A DNA stretch of 64,000 nucleotides from Acidovorax sp. A1169. GTDB lineage: Bacteria > Pseudomonadota > Gammaproteobacteria > Burkholderiales > Burkholderiaceae_C. Below the pieces are notes generated by a model, which was given only the letters and a program-made list of their open reading frames with translations, did not search any database and was not told the origin of the DNA. A program made the translations under genes and the position numbers. The stretch lies in NCBI RefSeq assembly GCF_030704685.1, contig NZ_JAUZDX010000029.1:1-64000 (forward strand), written 5' to 3'. Positions within the stretch are counted from its first letter, which is position 1. Each line of letters opens with the position of its first letter. This document shows, in pieces, positions 23,957 to 31,582 of this stretch.

Positions 23957-24949
23957 TCAAGACTCTGAAGTGAACCCGATCTGTTTGACCAGCGGGCCCC
24001 AGCGCTCGAACTCGGCCTTCTGGTCGGCCAGCATCTCCTGCTGCGTGCTGCCGTGGGCCACCAGGCCAACGATGCCCAGCGCGTCGATCACGGTCTTGTC
24101 CTTGAGCGCGCCGGTGATGGCCGCATTGGCACTGGCCAGTGTGGCGGCGGGCGTCTTGGCCGGGGCGTAGAAGCCGAACCATTCCTCGGACGTCACGTCG
24201 GGGTAGCCCAGTTCGATGAAGGTGGGCACATCGGGCAGGTAGGGCGAGCGCTTCTTGCCCGAGGTGGCCAGCACGCGCACGCGGCCGGTCTTCATGTACT
24301 GCAGGTAGTCGCCGCTGGGGTTCATGGCGGCAGCGATCTGGCCGCCCACCAGGTCGGTGATGCTGGGCACGGTGCCACGGTAGGGCACGTGCTTGAGATC
24401 CACGGCCGCACGGATGCCCAGCAGCGCGCCCAGCAGGTGGGGCATGGAGCCCGCGCCGGGCGAGCCGTAGCTGGCCTTGTCCGGGTTCGCCTTGGCCCAG
24501 GCCAGGAAGTCCTTGAGCGTCTTCACCTCGGCCGGCACGGCCGGGCCCACGGCCAGGCCGTGGTGCATGATCGCGCCGATGGAGACGGGCACCACGTCTT
24601 CCGGCCTGTAGCTGAGCTTGGGGTAGATGTGCGGATACACCGACAGGGCCGAGACCGGTGCCAGGGTGAGCACCGAGCCATCGGCGGGGGAGTTCTTCAG
24701 CGTTTCCACCGCAATGCGGCCACCGGCGCCCGGCTTGTTCTCGACGAAGCCCGGGTTCTTGCTGTAGGCCGTGCCGCCCAGCTTTTCAGCCACGCGGCGG
24801 GCCACGCTATCACCCGCGCTGCCGGCCGGAAAGCCGTACATGATCTTGACCTGGTCCAGCGCCTGCGCGAAGGAAGACAGGGGATAAAGCGCTCCGAGAG
24901 CGGCGGCGCTGCCCAGGGTGTGAACAAAGTGGCGTCGTGTCGTCGTCAT
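23957..24949 (-). CDS. Bug/TctC-family tripartite tricarboxylate transporter receptor
   Basis: A 330-residue periplasmic binding protein with a twin-arginine-like signal (TTRRHFVHTL, cleavage near SFAQA). VKIMYGFPAGSAGDSVARRVAEKL and NKPGAGGRIAVETLK are the family landmarks. Bug proteins are hugely expanded in Burkholderiales and bind carboxylates; no partner TctA/TctB membrane genes are adjacent. Placement between the acyl-CoA dehydrogenase and SDR genes suggests a phenylpropanoid or aromatic acid ligand. Confidence 0.88.
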   Translation of the reverse strand: MTTTRRHFVHTLGSAAALGALYPLSSFAQALDQVKIMYGFPAGSAGDSVARRVAEKLGGTAYSKNPGFVENKPGAGGRIAVETLKNSPADGSVLTLAPVSALSVYPHIYPKLSYRPEDVVPVSIGAIMHHGLAVGPAVPAEVKTLKDFLAWAKANPDKASYGSPGAGSMPHLLGALLGIRAAVDLKHVPYRGTVPSITDLVGGQIAAAMNPSGDYLQYMKTGRVRVLATSGKKRSPYLPDVPTFIELGYPDVTSEEWFGFYAPAKTPAATLASANAAITGALKDKTVIDALGIVGLVAHGSTQQEMLADQKAEFERWGPLVKQIGFTSES

Positions 24950-24997
24950 GGTTGTCTCCGGTATAGGTATGGTGGGTTGACGGGGCAGGAAACGGGG

Positions 24998-25783
24998 CTA
25001 TCGGGGCGCCATGCGCAGGGCACCATCGAGCCGGATCACCTCCCCGTTGAGGTGTCCGTTGGTCACGATGTGGGCCGCCAGCTCGGCAAACTCCTCGGGC
25101 TTGCCCAGGCGCGGCGGGAAGGGGATGCTCGCGGCCAGCGACTGCTGCACGGCCTCGGGCAGCTCCTTCATGAGCGGCGTCGCGAACAGGCCGGGTGCCA
25201 CCGTGCACACGCGGATGCCATGCTGCGCCAGGTCGCGCGCCATGGGCAGCGTCATGCCCACCAGCCCGCCCTTGGAGGCGCTGTAGGCCTGCTGACCCAC
25301 CTGGCCGTCGAAGGCCGCCACCGAAGCGGTGAACATCATCACGCCGCGTTCGCCGTTGTCGAGCGGCGCCAGCTTGGCGCAGGCCGCTGCGAAGAGTCGG
25401 CTGATGTTGTAGCTGCCGATGAGGTTGATGCCCACCACCCGCGCGAAGTCTTCCAGCGGCGCAGCGCTGCCGTCGCGCTGCACCACGCGCTTGGCGCTGC
25501 CGATGCCGGCCACGTTCATGAGGATGCGGGCCGGGCCCAGGGCCGCCTCGGCCTGGGCCAGGGCGGCGGCCACGCTCTCGGTCTGGGTGATGTCGCAGGT
25601 GCAGGCCACAGCCGTGCCGGCGCCATGCTGGCTGTTGATGCTCTCGGCCACCTGGGTAGCGAGGGCGGTGTTCACGTCGAGCACGGCGACTTTGGCGCCC
25701 AGGCGGGCCAACTCGCGTGCGGTGGCTTCGCCCAGGCCCGATGCGGCGCCGGTCACGAGGGCGGTCTGTCCTTGGATCTGCAT
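24998..25783 (-). CDS. SDR-family 3-hydroxyacyl-CoA dehydrogenase
   Basis: A 261-residue short-chain dehydrogenase of the HSD10/3-hydroxyacyl-CoA type. TGAASGLGEATAREL is the NAD-binding glycine motif, D40-like acidic residue in VLDVN selects NAD, NVAGIG is the structural motif and the catalytic set is S (FTASVAAFDG), Y and K (YSASKGG). In the proposed pathway it oxidises 3-hydroxy-3-arylpropionyl-CoA to the beta-keto thioester, equivalent to CouN/PhdC-like enzymes. Co-directional with the ligase gene 24 bp upstream. Confidence 0.87.
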   Translation of the reverse strand: MQIQGQTALVTGAASGLGEATARELARLGAKVAVLDVNTALATQVAESINSQHGAGTAVACTCDITQTESVAAALAQAEAALGPARILMNVAGIGSAKRVVQRDGSAAPLEDFARVVGINLIGSYNISRLFAAACAKLAPLDNGERGVMMFTASVAAFDGQVGQQAYSASKGGLVGMTLPMARDLAQHGIRVCTVAPGLFATPLMKELPEAVQQSLAASIPFPPRLGKPEEFAELAAHIVTNGHLNGEVIRLDGALRMAPR

Positions 25784-25807
25784 GGATGGCTCCTTGGGTA
25801 GTGCGTT

Positions 25808-27694
25808 TCAGGCCGCGGGCACGATGGTGCCGGGGGCGTTGCCGTCGTGCAGGGCCTGCACCAGGGCGTCGCGGTGCTTGAGCACGGCGCGCTGGTTGAT
25901 GGAGCCCTTGTCGGTGATCTCGCCCTTGTCGAGCGAGGGCGGCTCGGCCATCAGCAGTGCGCGCGCCACGCGGCTGGCGCTGCCCGTGGATTCGCGCGCC
26001 AGGTGGTCGATGACAGCCTGGATGCGCTGGCGCACCCCAGTGCTGGCGATGACCTCGGCCCAGGGGGCGTCGGCATCCAGCCCGCTCACCTCACGGCAGG
26101 CGGGCGAGAGGAACAGCAGAGCGCCCACTTCCTTGCGGTTCAGGCCGGTGAGCACGGCGTCCTGGATGTAGGGGGCACCGGCCACGACGATCTTCGCGCG
26201 CATGGGGCCCACGCTCACGAAGGTGCCGGTGGAGAGCTTGAAGTCTTCGGCGATGCGGCCATCGAAGCGCAGGCCGCGGTGGATGTCGTTGTCGTCGATC
26301 CACAGCACCGCGTCGCCGGTGCACAGGTAGCCCTCGTCGTCGAAGGCCTCGCGCGTGGCGGCGTCCGAGCGCCAGTAGCCGGGTGTCACGTTGGGGCCGC
26401 GGTAGCGCACCTCGGTCTTGCCGTCCACGTCCACCAGCTTGAGCGTCATGCCGGGCACGGGCGCGCCGATGTGGCCCGAGCGCACGTCGGGGCTGTTGCA
26501 GAACATGGCCGAGGGGGCCGACTCGGTCATCCCCAGGCCCGTGGACATGACGATGCGCTCGCCCAGCTCGGCCTCCTGCGTGGCGTGCAGGCTGTCCCAG
26601 ATGGGCTGGGCCAGGCCCGCTCCCGAGTAGAAGAACATGCGCACCCGCGACAGCAGCGTGCGGCGCAGCACGGCGTCGGTCTTCATCGCCTCGGCGATCA
26701 TCTCGAAGCCGGTGGGCACGTTGAAGTACACCGTGGGCGCGATCTCGCGCAGATTGCGCAGCGTCTCGCCGATCAGCGCCGCGGTGGGCTTGCCGTCGTC
26801 GATGTAGAGCGTGCCGCCGTGCTGCAGCGTGAGCCCGAAGTTGTGGTTGCTGCCGAAGGTGTGGTTCCACGGCAGCCAGTCCACCAGAATGGGCGGGGCC
26901 TCGGCCAGCACCGGCAGCGACAGGGTGATCTGCTGCAGGTTGGCGCACCACATGCGCTGGGTGTTGATCACCGGCTTGGGCATCTTGGTGGAGCCGCTGG
27001 TGAACAAAAACTTCACGATGGTGCCGGGGCCCGTGGCATGCATGGCCGCGTCCACGGCAGGCGTGGCCACGGTGTTGCGCAGGCTCTGGAAAGTGTTGGC
27101 CTTGCGGCCTTCGATGGCACCCTGGGCCAGCACCACTTCCACGTCCGCCGCCACGGTGGCCTCGATGGCCCGGCCAAAGCGCGTGCCATCTGCTGCAAAC
27201 ACCAGGCCCGGCGTCAGCGTGTCGATCACGTGGCGCAGCTTGTCGTAGTCCTGGCTCACGGTGGCGTAGGCGGGTGATACCGGGCAGTAGGGCACGCCCG
27301 CATAGATGCAGCCCAGTGCCATCAGCGCATGCTCGAGGCTGTTCTCGCTGAGCACGACCACCGGACGCTCGGCGTTCAGCCCCCGGTCCAGCAGCGCCTG
27401 GCCTATGCTGCGCGCGGCGTCGAGCGCCTGGGCATAGGTGACGTGCTGCCAATCGCCGGTATTGCCCGTGTTGCCGTCGGCCTGCTGCACCCGGCGCGCG
27501 AGAAAGCTGCGCTCGGGCTCCGCCTCGGCCCAGTGCACCAGGTAGTCCGTCACCCGGCGCGCATAGGCCCCGAGGGGCAGATCGGCCTGCAGGTAGCGCA
27601 CGCCGGGTGCGCCGTCGCGCAGGTTGACGCGGGTGACGCCAAAGGGGACCGGGCGGTAGCGCGGCGGGGCCAGGGGGGTGGAGAGATCGCTCAT
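25808..27694 (-). CDS. fcs: Feruloyl-CoA synthase-like acyl-CoA ligase
   Basis: A 628-residue adenylate-forming enzyme. The P-loop is FLFTSGSTKMPKPV, the A5 motif MSTGLGMTESAPS, and YLCTGDAV with FDGRIAEDFKLSTGTFVSVG forms the A7-A8 hinge region. Length and the long N-terminal PVPFGVTRVNLRDGAPG segment are those of the feruloyl-CoA synthase subfamily. It activates hydroxycinnamates to CoA thioesters and sits 33 bp upstream of the SDR gene and next to an enoyl-CoA hydratase, its usual partner. Exact ring substituents accepted cannot be read from sequence. Confidence 0.86.
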   Translation of the reverse strand: MSDLSTPLAPPRYRPVPFGVTRVNLRDGAPGVRYLQADLPLGAYARRVTDYLVHWAEAEPERSFLARRVQQADGNTGNTGDWQHVTYAQALDAARSIGQALLDRGLNAERPVVVLSENSLEHALMALGCIYAGVPYCPVSPAYATVSQDYDKLRHVIDTLTPGLVFAADGTRFGRAIEATVAADVEVVLAQGAIEGRKANTFQSLRNTVATPAVDAAMHATGPGTIVKFLFTSGSTKMPKPVINTQRMWCANLQQITLSLPVLAEAPPILVDWLPWNHTFGSNHNFGLTLQHGGTLYIDDGKPTAALIGETLRNLREIAPTVYFNVPTGFEMIAEAMKTDAVLRRTLLSRVRMFFYSGAGLAQPIWDSLHATQEAELGERIVMSTGLGMTESAPSAMFCNSPDVRSGHIGAPVPGMTLKLVDVDGKTEVRYRGPNVTPGYWRSDAATREAFDDEGYLCTGDAVLWIDDNDIHRGLRFDGRIAEDFKLSTGTFVSVGPMRAKIVVAGAPYIQDAVLTGLNRKEVGALLFLSPACREVSGLDADAPWAEVIASTGVRQRIQAVIDHLARESTGSASRVARALLMAEPPSLDKGEITDKGSINQRAVLKHRDALVQALHDGNAPGTIVPAA

Positions 27695-27727
27695 GGGTGG
27701 AGGTCCGGCGGTGTGGAAATGCGGGGC

Positions 27728-28510
27728 TCAGTCTTTGCGTACTTTGGCGGCGCGGCCTTCCAGGAAGTCCGCCAGGCGCGACTTGGCCTCGGGTGCGCTC
27801 TGGGCAATTGCGGCCATCATGGCTTCGGTGAAGAAGCCCTGGTCGGCGGGCTGCTCGGCAATGCGCGGCAGGGCGTGCATCAGCGCGTAGTTGGTCAGCG
27901 GCGCGTTCTGCGCCACGCGCTTGGCCAGTTCCAGTGCCTTGTCGAAGGCCTGGCCCTCGGGTACCAGGTATTGGGCAAAGCCGACCTTCTCGCCGTCCTG
28001 CGCGTTGTAGACGCGGCCGGTGAGCATCATGTCCGTCATGCGCGCCGCGCCGATCAGTTTGGGGATGCGCACTGCGCCACCGCCGCCAACGAAGATGCCG
28101 CGCGAGCCTTCGGGCAGCGCATAGAAGGTGGATTCGTCGGCCACGCGGATGTGGCAGGCGCTGGCCAGCTCCAGCCCGCCGCCCACCACGGCACCGTGCA
28201 GCGCAGCAATCACGGGCACGGGACCGTACTGCACGCGCTCCAGGGCGGCATGCCACATGCGCGAGTGGTACAGCCCCTGGCCTGCGTCGCGCTCCTTGAG
28301 CTCGGACAGGTCGAGACCGGCGCAGAAGTGCGGGCCTTCGCCGTCGATCACGGCGGCACGCACGCCGGCGGGCATTTTCTCGAACAGGTCGCGCAGGGCC
28401 AGGATCAGGCCGTCGTTCAGCGCATTGCGCTTGGCGCTGCGCGTGAGGCGGATCACGGCAACTTCCTGCTCGTCGCCGGAGAGCTCGAAATGGATGTCTG
28501 GATGGGTCAT
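27728..28510 (-). CDS. Enoyl-CoA hydratase/isomerase family protein
   Basis: A 260-residue crotonase-fold enzyme starting MTHPDIHFELSGDEQEVAVI; the open frame to 28582 would run through the operator palindrome and is rejected. Oxyanion-hole segments are HFCAGLDLSEL and HGAVVGGGLELASACHIRVA, with the Glu of LPEGSRGIFVGGGG in the active-site position. In Cou/Phd-type clusters this enzyme hydrates the cinnamoyl-CoA double bond; vanillin-forming Ech/HCHL is the alternative, but the following dehydrogenase and hydrolase genes favour hydration only. First gene of the leftward catabolic operon. Confidence 0.86.
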   Translation of the reverse strand: MTHPDIHFELSGDEQEVAVIRLTRSAKRNALNDGLILALRDLFEKMPAGVRAAVIDGEGPHFCAGLDLSELKERDAGQGLYHSRMWHAALERVQYGPVPVIAALHGAVVGGGLELASACHIRVADESTFYALPEGSRGIFVGGGGAVRIPKLIGAARMTDMMLTGRVYNAQDGEKVGFAQYLVPEGQAFDKALELAKRVAQNAPLTNYALMHALPRIAEQPADQGFFTEAMMAAIAQSAPEAKSRLADFLEGRAAKVRKD

Positions 28511-28535
28511 GGTGGCTTTCTTGATAGGTGAATTG

Positions 28536-28554
28536 TGGTTATAGTTCATAACCA
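28536..28554. promoter_or_regulatory. Operator-like palindrome between hydratase and amidohydrolase genes
   Basis: TGGTTATAGTTCATAACCA has 7-bp perfect arms around a 5-bp spacer, with AATT flanking both sides. It lies in the 157-bp divergent region, 26 bp upstream of the hydratase start. MarR regulators bind palindromes of this size, and a MarR gene lies downstream of the divergent amidohydrolase, so I infer it is the MarR operator. Confidence 0.62.
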
Positions 28555-28667
28555 ATTCAAGCAAGCCAGACCAGTTTTTCATCAGTAGTTACCCTTGATC
28601 TGCGTCACGTGCCGTGGTGCATGCTGACAGGGACACCATGAAACACCGGCCACCATAGGAGACAGAT

Positions 28668-29561
28668 ATGGACCACGAGAACCTGATTGCCATCGACATC
28701 CACACGCACGCCGAGGTGAGCTGCTGGAACCCGTTCGACAACTACGGCGAGGAATACGACCGCGCCGCCGACAAATACTTCAAGAACGGCCGGCGGCCCA
28801 CCATCGCCGAGACAGTGGCCTACTACCGCGAGCAGAAGATCGGGTTGGTGATGTTCACCGTGGACGCCGAGTCCAAGATGGGCCGCCGGCGCATCCCGAA
28901 CGAAGAGATCGCCGAGGCCGCCAAGGCCAACAGCGACATGATGATGGCCTTTGCCAGCATCGACCCGCACAAGGGCAAGATGGGTGCGCGTGAGGCGCGC
29001 CGGCTGATCGAGGAGTATGGTGTCAAGGGCTTCAAGTTCCACCCCACCGTGCAGGGCTACCACCCCTACGACCAGATGGCCTGGCCCATTTACGAAGTGA
29101 TCGCCGAGTACGGCATGCCGGCCATCTTCCACACCGGCCACAGCGGCATTGGCAGCGGCATGCGCTGCGGCGGCGGCCTTCGCCTGGAGTACAGCAACCC
29201 CATGCACCTGGACGATGTGGCCATCGACTTCCCCGACATGCAGATCGTCATGGCGCACCCGAGCTTCCCCTGGCAGGATGAGGCGCTCTCGGTCGCCACG
29301 CACAAGCCCAACGTCTGGATCGACCTCTCGGGCTGGAGCCCCAAGTACTTTCCCAAGCAACTGGTGCAGTACGCCAACACCCTGCTCAAGGACCGCATCC
29401 TGTTCGGCAGCGATTACCCGCTGATCACGCCCGAGCGCTGGATGAAGGATTTCCAGGAAGCGGGCTTCAAGCCCGAGGTGATGCCCGGCATCCTCAAGGG
29501 CAATGCGGTGCGGCTACTGGGGCTGGACAAGGCGGCCAAGGCCACGCCAGAGGCAGCCTGA
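28668..29561 (+). CDS. Amidohydrolase-family aryl beta-ketoacyl-CoA hydrolase (CouO/PhdF-like)
   Basis: A 297-residue TIM-barrel metal hydrolase. AIDIHTHAE near residue 9-17 gives the first HxH pair, AIFHTGHSG and IVMAHPSFPWQDEA give further His ligands, and LFGSDYPLITPERW the catalytic Asp. It is in the amidohydrolase_2 group whose CouO and PhdF members cleave 4-hydroxyphenyl-beta-ketoacyl-CoA to a benzoate and acetyl-CoA. The companion ligase, hydratase, SDR and MarR genes around it make that role likely; other decarboxylases/hydrolases of the group (gamma-resorcylate type) remain possible. Strong AGGAGA Shine-Dalgarno at about 28657. Confidence 0.78.
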   Translation: MDHENLIAIDIHTHAEVSCWNPFDNYGEEYDRAADKYFKNGRRPTIAETVAYYREQKIGLVMFTVDAESKMGRRRIPNEEIAEAAKANSDMMMAFASIDPHKGKMGAREARRLIEEYGVKGFKFHPTVQGYHPYDQMAWPIYEVIAEYGMPAIFHTGHSGIGSGMRCGGGLRLEYSNPMHLDDVAIDFPDMQIVMAHPSFPWQDEALSVATHKPNVWIDLSGWSPKYFPKQLVQYANTLLKDRILFGSDYPLITPERWMKDFQEAGFKPEVMPGILKGNAVRLLGLDKAAKATPEAA

Positions 29562-29585
29562 TCCAGGCGGGCCGGCGCCGGCCCG

Positions 29586-30053
29586 TCAGTCGTAGACTTT
29601 CTGCAGCAGCCGGATCAGCGTCTTGCGCTCGGTGGCGGTCAGGCGCGCGGTGGCGTCGATCTCCAGCGTGGCCGCAGTCTGCTCGGCCTGCGCGCACAGG
29701 TCCTCGCCGGCGTGCGTCAGGTGCAGGCCCATGGCGCGCCCGTCGCTCGGGTGCGGGCGGCGCTCGATCAGGCCACGCCGGTCCAGCGCCGCGATTAGGC
29801 CCACCAGGTTGGGCGGCAGCACGCCCAGCGTGGCGCACAGCTGGCGCGAGGTGATGCCCGGGTTGTGCGCCACCAGCGAGAGCACCGAGAAATCCACCAC
29901 CTTGAGCCCATAGACCGCCATGCGCTCCATGAACACCTCGATGATGGACAGCGAGGCCCGGCGCGCGTTGTAGCCCACCAGCGTGCGCAGGTAGCCGTTG
30001 TCGACCACGTCGGTGGCGGTGGGGTTGATGGTTGGGAGTGAAGCGCTGGCCAT
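29586..30053 (-). CDS. MarR-family transcriptional regulator
   Basis: A 155-residue winged-helix regulator. The DNA-binding core is the ITSRQLCATLGVLPPNLVGL recognition region followed by the wing RRPHPSDGRAMGLHLT. It converges on the amidohydrolase gene 24 bp away. In hydroxycinnamate clusters (CouR, PhdR, FerR) a MarR protein represses until a hydroxycinnamoyl-CoA binds; the 28536 palindrome is its likely target. Effector is inferred. Confidence 0.87.
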   Translation of the reverse strand: MASASLPTINPTATDVVDNGYLRTLVGYNARRASLSIIEVFMERMAVYGLKVVDFSVLSLVAHNPGITSRQLCATLGVLPPNLVGLIAALDRRGLIERRPHPSDGRAMGLHLTHAGEDLCAQAEQTAATLEIDATARLTATERKTLIRLLQKVYD

Positions 30054-30100
30054 GGAGTGATGCTGCTGGATTTGGCGAGACTATAGCGATGGGCGGTGGC

Positions 30101-30762
30101 TCAGGCCGGACTGCGCAGCACGCGGCGGTATTGGACGGCCTCGGCCACATGGCCCACGGCAGTGGTCTGCGAACCCGCCAGGTCGGCGATGGTGCGCGCC
30201 ACCTTGAGCGCGCGGTGCGTGCTGCGCGCCGACCAGCCCAAGCGCGCGCCTGCCGTGTTGAGGAACTTGGCGGCTGCATCGTCGAGGTGCAGGTGTTCGT
30301 CGATCTCCTGGCCCTGCAGTGCCTGGTTGGTCTTGCCCTGGCGTGCCAGCGCCCGGGCCCGGGCCTGCACCACGCGCTGGCGGATGGCGGCGCTGGATTC
30401 GCCGGGCGGTGTCTTGAGCAACTGCTCCGAGGGCACGGCAGGCACCTCGACATGCAGGTCGATGCGGTCGAGCAGCGGCCCGCTGAGCTTGCCCTGGTAG
30501 CGCGAGACCTGGTCGGGCGTGCAGCGGCAGGCGCGCTGGGTGGAGCCGAGAAAGCCGCAGGGGCAGGGGTTCATCGCCGCGATCATCTGGAACCGTGCCG
30601 GAAATTCCGCACGCTGCGCCGCCCGCGAGATGGTGATTTGGCCGGTCTCCAGGGGTTCGCGCAGCGCCTCCAGCGCGGCCCTCGTGAATTCGGGCAGTTC
30701 GTCGAGAAAGAGAACCCCATGGTGCGCCAGCGAGATCTCGCCGGGCCGTGGCGGTGAGCCCC
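30101..30762 (-). pseudogene. comM: ComM/YifB Mg-chelatase-like ATPase, 3' part cut by a Tn7-like insertion
   Basis: About 220 C-terminal residues of the roughly 500-residue ComM (YifB) helicase that promotes branch migration in natural transformation. Visible are GSPPRPGEISLAHHGVLFLDELPEF (split here by description: Walker B region HGVLFLDELPEF), the NPCPCGFLGS Cys motif and LLDRIDLHVEVP. Reading upstream, ComM identity stops at the Gly codons just before 30763, where TGT of the transposon end begins; the six codons beyond (MEIRHR) are element sequence. The N-terminal domain and Walker A are missing, so the protein is inactive unless restored by excision. Confidence 0.9.
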
Positions 30763-30896
30763 TGTGACGTATTTCCATTGCTGAGACACCCTCCTATGTG
30801 TTTCAATGACTTAAGGCAGTTCCGCTGCAAATTGGTGCGACAAACTTCTTTAATTAAGTGAGATGGTAGCTCTAAATTCTTCAAATAAATGCGACT
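30763..30896 (+). repeat. Transposon terminal region with TnsB-site-like repeats
   Basis: After the terminal TGTGACG there are two direct 12-mers, ATTGCTGAGACA (30777-30788) and ATTGGTGCGACA (30831-30842), identical at 10 of 12 positions, and a weaker third copy ending ATGCGAC (30885-30896) inside the start of tnsA. Spacing is about 54 bp. Tn7-type ends carry several TnsB-binding repeats, so these are candidates. Confidence 0.5.
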
Positions 30897-31582
30897 CCGC
30901 TAAAATTGATCGACCTACTCGTTCGGTTCGCAAGATCCCAACCAACCGTAGGCACGTCACTGGCTACGTGAGCTGGAGGAAAACTGACTCCATTCCGTTC
31001 GAATCTCCTCTGGAGCGCGACTTCGTTCACCGACAGGAATTCGCCATATGCGTGTCCTCGGTGCTCGCACAGCCATGTTCGATCCCCTTTGTGACCCATT
31101 CGGGGCGCAACGAGACCTACACCCCCGACTATTTGGTGACCTATGCGGTCGCGGATATAGCGGCGGGTTGGGAACCCTCGCCCCTGCTGGTGGAAGTTAA
31201 GTCCAAAGAGGACTGGAAACTCAACTGGCGCGAGTGGTCCCCCAAGTGGAAGGCTGCCCGCCGCTACGCGGCTGAGCAAGGTTGGCGCTTCAAGGTGATG
31301 GACGAGACTCGTATACGCACGATGTCCTTGGACAACATTCATTTCCTCATGGAATACCGCGATCGGGATGTTCCTCGTGAGGAGAGCGACGTGATCGTTG
31401 ATGATGTACGCAGCCTTGGCATCGCCAAGATCGACTACGTGCTGGCGAAGCATTTCCCAGGGCTCTATCGGGCGGAGGGTGTCGCGCATCTCTGGCACTT
31501 GATAGCCACCCGGAGACTTGACTGCGATATCGGCGAACTCTTGGGCGACGCGACGGAAGTGTGGGTGCCAAATGGCCGCTAA
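30863..31582 (+). CDS. tnsA: TnsA endonuclease
   Basis: A 239-residue heteromeric transposase subunit that cuts the 5' strands at the transposon ends. The restriction-enzyme-like catalytic residues are visible: E51 in FESPLERDF, D89 in YTPDYLV and E111-x-K113 in LVEVKSKED. The C-terminal domain, from about residue 150, is the winged-helix TnsA_C type that contacts TnsC. Only 100 bp separate the ATG from the element tip. The stop lies 11 bp inside tnsB, so the transposase genes are coupled. Presence of TnsA predicts cut-and-paste rather than replicative movement. Confidence 0.92.
   Translation: MVALNSSNKCDSAKIDRPTRSVRKIPTNRRHVTGYVSWRKTDSIPFESPLERDFVHRQEFAICVSSVLAQPCSIPFVTHSGRNETYTPDYLVTYAVADIAAGWEPSPLLVEVKSKEDWKLNWREWSPKWKAARRYAAEQGWRFKVMDETRIRTMSLDNIHFLMEYRDRDVPREESDVIVDDVRSLGIAKIDYVLAKHFPGLYRAEGVAHLWHLIATRRLDCDIGELLGDATEVWVPNGR

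Noticed and set aside
20211..30053. Classic vanillin pathway (Fcs/Ech/Vdh)
   Set aside because: No aldehyde dehydrogenase is in the cluster, and an SDR plus amidohydrolase are present instead; not excluded for the hydratase alone.
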